Source of the DNA: Anthopleura xanthogrammica
Lineage: Eukaryota > Cnidaria > Anthozoa > Actiniaria > Actiniidae
Reading direction: 5' to 3'
Assembly (NCBI GenBank): GCA_964019055.1
Contig: OZ025207.1
Location: 4,107,001-4,171,000 of the forward strand
DNA length: 64,000 nt
The stretch's first letter is position 1, and each line of letters begins with the position of its first letter. The notes beneath the pieces are model-generated. The model searched no databases and was not told the DNA's origin. It saw nothing but the letters and a program-made list of their open reading frames with translations. Shown in pieces: positions 60,801-64,000 of this stretch. The position numbers were made by a program, and so were the translations under genes.

Positions 60801-63737
60801 TGGGAGACACACAAATAAAAAGTTAGAAAATAGTTCAAATATAACAATATTGCCTTGCTTCTTGTCTTGCCATTTGCCAACAGTCGGCCACTCTAGTACT
60901 TTTTCGACTTTTTTGTGGTGAAGGTGCATTTTTTTTGCCAGATTTTACGGTTTCCACAAGCATGGGACTTAAATTTTCTGAAGATACTTCTGGGACTCTA
61001 GTAAAAGATTCACGCAGTTCCTTGTTAACGACGTTCGCGGGCATTGTTACTGCGCATCCTTTCTGAGCGCAAGCGAGAGCTTTTCAAATAAGCGAGGAAC
61101 GCCTGGTCTATTTTGATAACATATTAAAAATCACTCATACTTCAATTTTCTTTAAATGTATACTGCAATTTTTTTGTCATATCGTGATATGTGTCATTTT
61201 TACCTAAAAAAACCCTGCAGTATTGTACGAAAAAAGGTCTTTTTTTACCGAACTTGATGCATAGTTGTGCCCAGTCTCTGCGCGTTATTCAAAATGGCGG
61301 CCAAATTTTCAAACTTTACGACTTAATATCTCCGAAACAAGAACGGTGACCCCCATTTTTATTTTTCTTAAAAATAAGCTACTATAGAGATCTACAATAT
61401 ATGTCAAAATGAAAAAAATGACATCACATGGAAAAGAATGACAGCTAATTTACCAAAAAAAAACATACCCCTTCACGAGATCGATGTTCACGCATTTTGA
61501 CGGCGACGCGCGACTTCAACCCTTTATAAATCCTGTGTAGGATCCTTTTTCATAATTATTTTATTTTGTTCATGTCATAAAGAAACAAATCTGACATCAG
61601 AAAAAGTTTCATAAAATTTTTAATAAACGAGGCAAGATGCAATAGAACGCGCGCTGTTTTCTTGGAAATAGTCGATTTTGCTCGAGTTGTAGCTCTGAAA
61701 TGAATACGGTGACCCCCAATTTTTATTTCATTTTTGGAACTCTAATATGATGAAGTAACTGCGTGCCAGGTTTCATAAAAATGACATCACAACTTCATTT
61801 GCCCGCGAACGTCCTTAAGGAAATTTTCATAATTTTGACTAAAAATATCGTTAAATTTTCTTCTTTCTCGATCCGCCATCTTGAATCCAGGACAAAGAAA
61901 ACAAAGCCGATAAGTGTAAGGTGATTGGTTAAAAGTTAATTCCTATTGTTTTACTCGAGTTTTGATAGGCTGAGAGAAACTAGGCAATTACTAGTAATAG
62001 GACAGCTTCATTTTTGTTAAGAAAAATGCGAACGAAAACGATCCAAATTAATCTTTAATTTGGACAGGATGAAAATTTGAAAATAACACCATAGTTGCTT
62101 GTATGGGATTACAGTGTGATGATATGATTTTAGAAAATATTGGGCGAATGACGTTTCTTTCCAAATTTGGTCAATCAATACTTGTTGTGAAAAATTAACT
62201 GGGGGCTATAGGCCAATCAGAAACGATGAAAATTTGAAAATAATACCATAGTTGCTTATATGGGATTATAGAGTGATGATATGATTTAAAAAAATATTGG
62301 GCGAATGACGTTTCTTTCCAAATTTGGTCAATCAATGCTTGTTGTGAAAAATTAACCGAAGGCTGTAGGCCAATCAGAAACGGGGAAATATTTTGAATAT
62401 TTAATAATGTCTTGTAATCACTGGTTGCTCGACCAATCACAGCGTGTGAAAATATATATTTAATTCTAAAATTAGTATAGGAATAGCATGATTTGTAGTG
62501 ATATTTGGCATAAATACCACGAGAGATATCATTTGAAAATTGTTTGTAATTTCAGAAGCCGTCCGTGGCGCGGTGGTGGCTTTTACGGCTAACGGTTATA
62601 ATTTTGCCTTTTTTACGACTAAGAGTTATTTTTTTCAGTTACATTTAACACAAAACTTTTAAATTACTTCCAATGTTTCAAAAATGAAACAATAATTTCC
62701 ATCGTTTAAAAAAAGTTAAGTATGAGCATGGCTGAAAACACTGGCAAAGGGCAAACGCGACTCAAAAATCAATTTTCAATGTTTGAGCTAGTACATGTGC
62801 TAAATTCAGAAATATCCGAGTGTTTTTCATGCGATACAAGTGATTTAAAAAAATCACGAAATTCGCTGGCAATAGGCAATGAGCAATGCGCATCGAAGCT
62901 CACAAAGCACTCTGGGAAAGTGAGTTCTTTACAAATGTAACAGGGAAATCAAAGGAACTATCAGAAAAAAAATACTCTGTTATTTTGGTCTGCTGAAATA
63001 CTTTTATTTCCATAGAAAATGTCGAAGGAAAAATTATCAAATGAATTTTTAGATGAGCCAAAAAAGCGTAAGAACTCACTTTCCCAGAGTGCTTTGTGCT
63101 ATAATTTCATGCTCATGTACATTGGCTAATAGTTAGACTACCTTAGCAAAACACTAGAATGTAAGATCAAAAATAGCATAGATTTTAATGTATAGACCCC
63201 TTCCACGTGACGTCAAAGCAGCCCAATTTGGAGGACAAACCAAAAGAATTTCAATCTCCTGAGAATTCGAACCTATTGTTTTGTCCTCCAAATTGAGCTG
63301 CATTCCGACGTGCTGCAAGGGGACGTATATAGGAATATAATAACTAAACAGGGCCTTACTCTCAGTTAGACCGATATTAAGGATAATCATCATGCTTATT
63401 ATTTTCAATATTTTTGTATGACCACTTTTAAATACAGAAGTTCATTCGAAATACGACGTTTTGGTTCGTAAAGACCACACTGATTTTCGGGTATTCAGAT
63501 TGGCAAGTACAAGTGGCGTAACTGGTGGTAAAGTTAACGTTATAGAGGAAGGCTCCACTTCCACTGTACAAACTGAAGAAGACAACTTGATCATCAACAA
63601 ACCACCAATCTTGGAGAAGCTCTCTGTAGGGTCCAACGTTCTATCACCATTGGCAATAAGTGGAAAAAATCGCCTGGTATACGCACCTACGACTATCAAA
63701 GCTATAAATTCAGGACAAGTTTCAGTCAGCCAACCAA
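54885..63737 (+). CDS. Secreted modular protein: unfamiliar domain, F5/8C, EGF, unfamiliar domain (3' end outside window)
   Basis: Exons: 54885-54948, 56814-57110, 58215-58507, 59496-59634, 59767-59823, 60389-60544 and 63438-63737. The last ends at a GTAAGC donor, so the gene continues past the window. Exon 1 codes for a classic signal peptide (MKSVTCFGFFLFFLLLF). Exon 2 is a ~99-residue domain I do not recognise. Exons 3-4 form a F5/8C (discoidin) domain: YMTASSIYDD, ARFYDPNCWCP, EWLQITVPVPF, FCGFRMR and the closing CIEIYGF. Exon 5 is a short linker. Exon 6 is a six-cysteine EGF-like domain (QC, DC, EC, QCQC, TC). Exon 7 repeats the domain of exon 2, sharing PPILEKL and VYA-x-TT-x-K. Modules are bounded by phase-1 introns, the usual mark of exon-shuffled extracellular proteins. 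It is likely secreted or cell-surface, with discoidin binding of sugars or lipids. Intron 6 starts with GC rather than GT. Some coral skeletal matrix proteins have comparable parts, but this is only an association. Confidence 0.82.
55908..55996 (-). repeat. tRNA-like (SINE-type) sequence with good A and B boxes
   Basis: On the minus strand TGGCACAGTTGG (A box), a CTTCGGT loop and AGTTCGATTCCC (B box) are spaced as in a tRNA. No paired acceptor stem was seen, so a tRNA-derived SINE head is more likely than a gene. In intron 1 of the secreted-protein gene. Confidence 0.65.
57445..57685. repeat. ~250-bp foldback, copy 2, reverse orientation
   Basis: Reverse-complement copy of 36526-36779, in intron 2 of the secreted-protein gene; shares TTTTGGCTCCTCTAAAAATT and the GCACTCTGGGAAAGTG blocks. 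Confidence 0.85.
58010..58122. repeat. 135-bp foldback family, copy 6, left end missing
   Basis: Starts inside the core (AATGTAACTCAATTTGGAGG) and keeps the right end CACGTGGAAGGGGTCTATA. It sits about 90 bp before exon 3 of the secreted-protein gene. Confidence 0.8.
58570..58747. repeat. (GAAAA)n/(AAGAG)n microsatellite
   Basis: Purine-only tract of about 180 bp; the main part is a pure (GAGAA)n array. In intron 3 of the secreted-protein gene, 60 bp after exon 3. Confidence 0.95.
58946..59114. repeat. 'CTTCACAGTTCCCTGCGCC' element, one arm shortened
   Basis: Left arm TATAGGGTCCTTCACAGTTC..GCATCGAAGCGAGAC complete; the right arm keeps only CAAGATGGCACAGGGAACTA. In intron 3 of the secreted-protein gene. 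Confidence 0.75.
59876..60115. repeat. ~250-bp foldback, copy 3
   Basis: Starts CAATGTGCATCAAAGCTCAC and ends CTCATTGGCTATT; in intron 5 of the secreted-protein gene. Confidence 0.85.
61018..61820. repeat. ~800-bp element with 'TTAAGGACGTTCGCGGGC' inverted ends
   Basis: Left TTGTTAACGACGTTCGCGGG..CATTG and right GCCCGCGAACGTCCTTAAGG are inverted. The inside holds the block 'GAACGGTGACCCCCATTTTTA' twice in variant form. A diverged copy seems to lie at 33463-33800. In the GC-AG intron 6 of the secreted-protein gene. Confidence 0.7.
62066..62382. repeat. Tandem duplication, ~157-bp unit, two copies
   Basis: GATGAAAATTTGAAAATAAC to GGCCAATCAGAAACG occurs twice in a row with about 10 % difference by eye, in intron 6 of the secreted-protein gene. 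Confidence 0.85.
62870..63130. repeat. ~250-bp foldback, copy 4
   Basis: Starts CAATAGGCAATGAGCAATGC and ends GTACATTGGCTAAT; in the GC-AG intron 6 of the secreted-protein gene. Three of the four copies lie within this gene. Confidence 0.85.
63191..63327. repeat. 135-bp foldback family, copy 7
   Basis: Left end TATAGACCCCTTCCACGTGA; right end altered (AAGGGGACGTATATA). It lies about 110 bp before exon 7 of the secreted-protein gene. Confidence 0.85.
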
Positions 63738-63796
63738 GTAAGCAAATTTAATCGATAAAATTGTGCTTATGTTCTTGTTTTACTGAGCTACAATAA

Positions 63797-63876
63797 AGCC
63801 CAGCCCAGCCCAGCCCAGCCCATCCCATCCCAGCCCAGCCCAGCCCAGCCCAGCCCAGCCCAGCCCAGCCCAGCCC
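63797..63876. repeat. (CAGCC)n microsatellite
   Basis: About 16 CAGCC units with two CATCC variants, 60 bp after exon 7 of the secreted-protein gene. Confidence 0.95.
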
Positions 63877-64000
63877 CCAATAGATACAAGTGAAAAACGC
63901 ACTGCGCATGCTCGGAAGTTCGTCGTGTTTACAAAGAAAACCATTGGAAATTTACCGGCATTTAGTAAATCTTTAAGGTTAAGGCCGTTCGTGGATAGTT

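Noticed and set aside
60835..61044. 69-codon minus-strand frame starting MPANVV
   Set aside because: It overlaps the end of the 'TTAAGGACGTTC' element, whose terminal repeat supplies the ATG; probably chance.

Overview
This window is animal nuclear DNA, most probably from an anthozoan cnidarian (a coral or sea anemone). The evidence is: (1) intron-rich genes with GT-AG introns coding for conserved animal proteins (TTLL9, PDRG1, ENY2, Rab GTPases, an RS-domain protein, a secreted discoidin/EGF protein); (2) AT-rich non-coding DNA crowded with short inverted-repeat elements, tRNA-like SINEs and microsatellites. The species is inferred, not shown. All exons below were read from the sequence by matching splice sites and reading phase; nothing was checked against a database or transcripts.

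Layout. 1-13055 (minus): a large RGG/RS-rich protein with a matrin-type zinc finger, six exons found, 3' end outside the window. 15613-26748 (minus): two tandem Rab22/31-like GTPase genes, seven exons each, with the first six exons of identical length and phase. 27488-36434 (plus): TTLL9, a complete 19-exon, 443-residue tubulin polyglutamylase gene, head-to-head with the second Rab. 38171-40060 (minus): PDRG1, four exons. 44162-45558 (plus): the last three exons of a gene I do not recognise. 47655-52774 (plus): ENY2, five exons. 54885 to the right edge (plus): the 5' part of a gene for a secreted modular protein: signal peptide, an unfamiliar ~99-residue domain, a F5/8C (discoidin) domain, a linker, an EGF-like domain, then a second copy of the unfamiliar domain.

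The genes do not form an operon or one pathway. The loose links are nuclear mRNA handling (RS/zinc-finger protein, ENY2) and membrane traffic and cilia (Rabs, TTLL9). The points most worth following up are the repeated unfamiliar domain in the secreted protein, and the second Rab gene, where an apparent one-base frame change next to the expected stop buries the prenylated Cys-Cys motif 14 residues from the end.

Between and inside genes the DNA is mostly repeats: at least ten families of foldback/MITE-like elements (one with seven copies, one with four), two nearly identical ~175-bp hairpins, a 0.95-kb 16-bp-unit satellite, long (CCAT)n arrays inside introns, and several tRNA-derived SINE pieces.
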